DNA of 6,308 nt, taken from Lachnospiraceae bacterium UBA4316 (GTDB lineage: Bacteria; Bacillota; Clostridia; Lachnospirales; Lachnospiraceae). Of this stretch, positions 4,951-6,308 are shown piece after piece (position 1 is the first letter of the stretch; each line of letters opens with the position of its first letter). Under the pieces are notes generated by a model. That model was not told the DNA's origin, did not search any database, and saw only the letters and a program-made list of their open reading frames with translations. The DNA lies in contig DGUG01000228.1 in assembly GCA_002394535.1 (NCBI GenBank), positions 1 to 6,308 of the forward strand. The letters are read 5' to 3'. Position numbers and translations under genes: made by a program.

Positions 4951-4971
4951 TTTATATTTTAGGAGGCTATT

Positions 4972-5397
4972 ATGGCTAAGAAAGTAGAAGGTTACATCAA
5001 ACTTCAGATTCCTGCCGGCAAAGCTACACCGGCACCCCCTGTCGGACCAGCTCTCGGTCAACATGGTGTGAACATTGTGGAGTTCACAAAGCAGTTTAAC
5101 GCAAGAACAGCAGATAAGGGTGATGTTCTTATCCCTGTTGTTATTACTGTTTATGCAGACAGAAGTTTTTCGTTTATCACGAAGACACCCCCTGCAGCGG
5201 TTCTTATCAAGAAGGCATGCAACATCAAGTCAGGTTCGGGCGTACCCAACAAGACAAAGGTTGCAACACTTTCAAAAGAGAAGTGCCGTGAGATAGCAGA
5301 GATGAAGATGCCGGATCTTAATGCCGCATCCATTGAAGCTGCTATGAGTATGATCGCAGGTACCGCCAGAAGTATGGGCGTTACGGTTGAAGAATAG
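4972..5397 (+). CDS. rplK: 50S ribosomal protein L11
   Basis: The protein has 141 residues, the normal length. The N-terminal domain shows the thiostrepton-region signature [19 protein letters not shown] (20-38). The C-terminal domain that binds the GTPase-associated region of 23S rRNA (about 70-141) carries [29 protein letters not shown] and the closing [12 protein letters not shown]. In the ribosome it forms the stalk base where elongation factors are stimulated. The start is fixed by AGGAGG (4961-4966), 5 bases ahead. An L1-binding mimic lies just upstream, so its translation should be repressed by excess L1. The stop TAG sits inside the ribosome site of rplA, which fits translational coupling. 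Nothing unusual in the protein itself. Confidence 0.98.
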   Translation: MAKKVEGYIKLQIPAGKATPAPPVGPALGQHGVNIVEFTKQFNARTADKGDVLIPVVITVYADRSFSFITKTPPAAVLIKKACNIKSGSGVPNKTKVATLSKEKCREIAEMKMPDLNAASIEAAMSMIAGTARSMGVTVEE

Positions 5398-5408
5398 GAG
5401 GGGGCTAT

Positions 5409-6098
5409 ATGAAACACGGAAAGAAATATGTTGAAGCAGCAAAACTTGTGGATCGTGCTGCTTCCTATGAGCCCGCTGAGGCAATTGCATTAGTTAAGAA
5501 GACTGCTACCGCAAAGTTCGATGAGACAGTTGAAGTACATATCCGTACAGGATGTGACGGAAGACATGCCGAGCAGCAGATAAGAGGAGCGGTTGTGCTT
5601 CCCAACGGAACAGGTAAGACAGTAAGAGTGCTTGTATTTGCTAAGGGAGACAAGATCGCTGAGGCAGAGGCAGCAGGCGCTGATCACGTTGGAGGAGATG
5701 AGCTCATTCCCAAGATCCAGAACGAAGGATGGCTTGATTTTGACGTAGTTGTTGCTACACCTGATATGATGGGTGTTGTAGGTCGTCTCGGTAAGGTGCT
5801 CGGTCCTAAGGGACTTATGCCCAACCCGAAGGCAGGTACCGTTACAATGGATGTTGCCAAGGCTATCGCCGATATCAAGGCAGGTAAGATTGAGTACAGA
5901 CTTGACAAGACAAACATCATTCACTGCCCTGTTGGAAAGGCAAGTTTTTCTGAAGAGAAGCTTACTGAGAACTTCGATGCTCTTATGGAAGCTATCGTTA
6001 AGGCTAAGCCTTCAGCCCTCAAAGGTCAGTATTTAAGAAGCATCAGCCTGTCAACAACGATGGGACCCGGTGTAAAAGTATCTACTGCAAAGTATTGA
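5409..6098 (+). CDS. rplA: 50S ribosomal protein L1
   Basis: The 229-residue protein is full length. L1 forms the mobile L1 stalk that guides deacylated tRNA from the E site, and it also represses its own operon by binding the leader mRNA. Domain I has the rRNA-binding [14 protein letters not shown] (37-50) and the C-terminal [12 protein letters not shown] (213-224). Domain II (about 67-160) contains the family signature [15 protein letters not shown] (131-145) and [16 protein letters not shown]. The ribosome site AGGAGGGGG (5396-5404) overlaps the rplK stop codon, 4 bases ahead of the ATG, so the two genes are translated together. rplA is the last gene of this operon: a strong terminator follows 14 bases after the stop, with no rplJ or rplL. 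Confidence 0.98.
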   Translation: MKHGKKYVEAAKLVDRAASYEPAEAIALVKKTATAKFDETVEVHIRTGCDGRHAEQQIRGAVVLPNGTGKTVRVLVFAKGDKIAEAEAAGADHVGGDELIPKIQNEGWLDFDVVVATPDMMGVVGRLGKVLGPKGLMPNPKAGTVTMDVAKAIADIKAGKIEYRLDKTNIIHCPVGKASFSEEKLTENFDALMEAIVKAKPSALKGQYLRSISLSTTMGPGVKVSTAKY

Positions 6099-6112
6099 TT
6101 TATGGTATTATG

Positions 6113-6141
6113 TACCCGGCAGGTAACTGCCGGGTATTTTT
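6113..6141 (+). terminator. Rho-independent terminator after rplA
   Basis: TACCCGGCAG (6113-6122) and CTGCCGGGTA (6127-6136) form a perfect 10-bp, GC-rich stem. The loop is GTAA, a stable GNRA-type tetraloop in RNA, and TTTTT follows (6137-6141). It should strongly end the rpmG-rplA transcript. Confidence 0.96.
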
Positions 6142-6172
6142 ATGCAACAATTCAGATACAGGAAGAGTCTAA

Positions 6173-6308
6173 ATGTATACCGAACCCGTTAAACGGAAAA
6201 TCATAGGAGTCATATTGATCTTTACGATGGTGTCGACATTCTGCCTTAGCGGATGCAACATCACTTTTGTTCTGCCTTCGGGTGAAGATGAGACTTCACA
6301 GACAGAAG
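6173..6308 (+). CDS. Lipoprotein, N-terminal fragment (runs off window)
   Basis: Forty-five residues are visible. They form a classic lipoprotein signal: a basic start (MYTEPVKRK), a hydrophobic core (residues 10-24, IIGVILIFTMVSTFC) and the lipobox L25-S-G-C28, so the mature protein should be lipid-linked at C28 on the outer face of the membrane. The mature start (NITFVLPSGEDETSQTE) is acidic and Ser/Thr-rich, a typical linker, and does not identify the family. The ribosome site AGGAAGAG (6160-6167) is well placed. The frame is still open at the window end. In related bacteria such genes may encode solute-binding proteins or PrsA-like foldases, but nothing here decides it. It follows the rplA terminator by only 31 bases, and I see no promoter in that gap. 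Confidence 0.88.
   Translation, partial: MYTEPVKRKIIGVILIFTMVSTFCLSGCNITFVLPSGEDETSQTE

Noticed and set aside
4886..4971. Separate promoter for rplK in the nusG-rplK spacer
   Set aside because: TATATA and TATATT boxes occur, but no acceptable -35 lies at the right distance; the spacer is better explained as an RNA leader.

Overview
This window looks like a chromosomal segment of a Gram-positive, strong Shine-Dalgarno bacterium of the Clostridia, most likely a (potentially motile) member of the Lachnospiraceae. That reading rests on AGGAGG-type ribosome binding sites, the rpmG-secE-nusG-rplK-rplA order, the lineage-like NusG KOW sequence, and a FliD-like gene. The taxonomic call is inference from sequence style, not a database match.

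Left part (1-1639, + strand): the 3' two-fifths or so of a DUF3160-family extracytoplasmic protein whose start lies outside the window. Its end overlaps the start of a small membrane-anchored protein with a Ca-binding FG-GAP/VCBS-type loop (DxDxDGxxE). The overlap suggests co-translation. Next, an extended -10 promoter (about 1657-1665) leads into a gene for a 120-residue, probably all-helical cytosolic protein of unknown function (1753-2115). This gene converges with a minus-strand gene (2153-3460), and the two share one bidirectional hairpin terminator (2121-2154).

Middle (2153-3897): the minus-strand gene encodes a 435-residue protein with the core of the flagellar cap protein FliD but unusual ends. 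Its leader holds three short inverted repeats and a duplicated Shine-Dalgarno sequence. A 437-bp divergent intergenic region follows. It contains helically phased A-tracts, a probable minus-strand promoter, and on the other side a near-consensus extended -10 sigma-A promoter with an A/T-rich UP-like element that drives the ribosomal operon.

Right part (3898-6136, + strand): a tight operon rpmG (L33, zinc type)-secE-nusG-rplK (L11)-rplA (L1). Between nusG and rplK the RNA can fold into a hairpin that closely mimics the L1-binding site of 23S rRNA, the expected autoregulatory target of L1. The operon stops at a strong terminator directly after rplA, so rplJ-rplL-rpoBC, which follow in many Firmicutes, are not here. 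Instead a lipoprotein gene begins at 6173 and runs off the window.

The ribosomal operon is standard. The most interesting pieces are the L1 mimic, the FliD-like gene with its structured leader, and the detached rplKA. I saw no mobile elements, CRISPR arrays, tRNA or rRNA genes.
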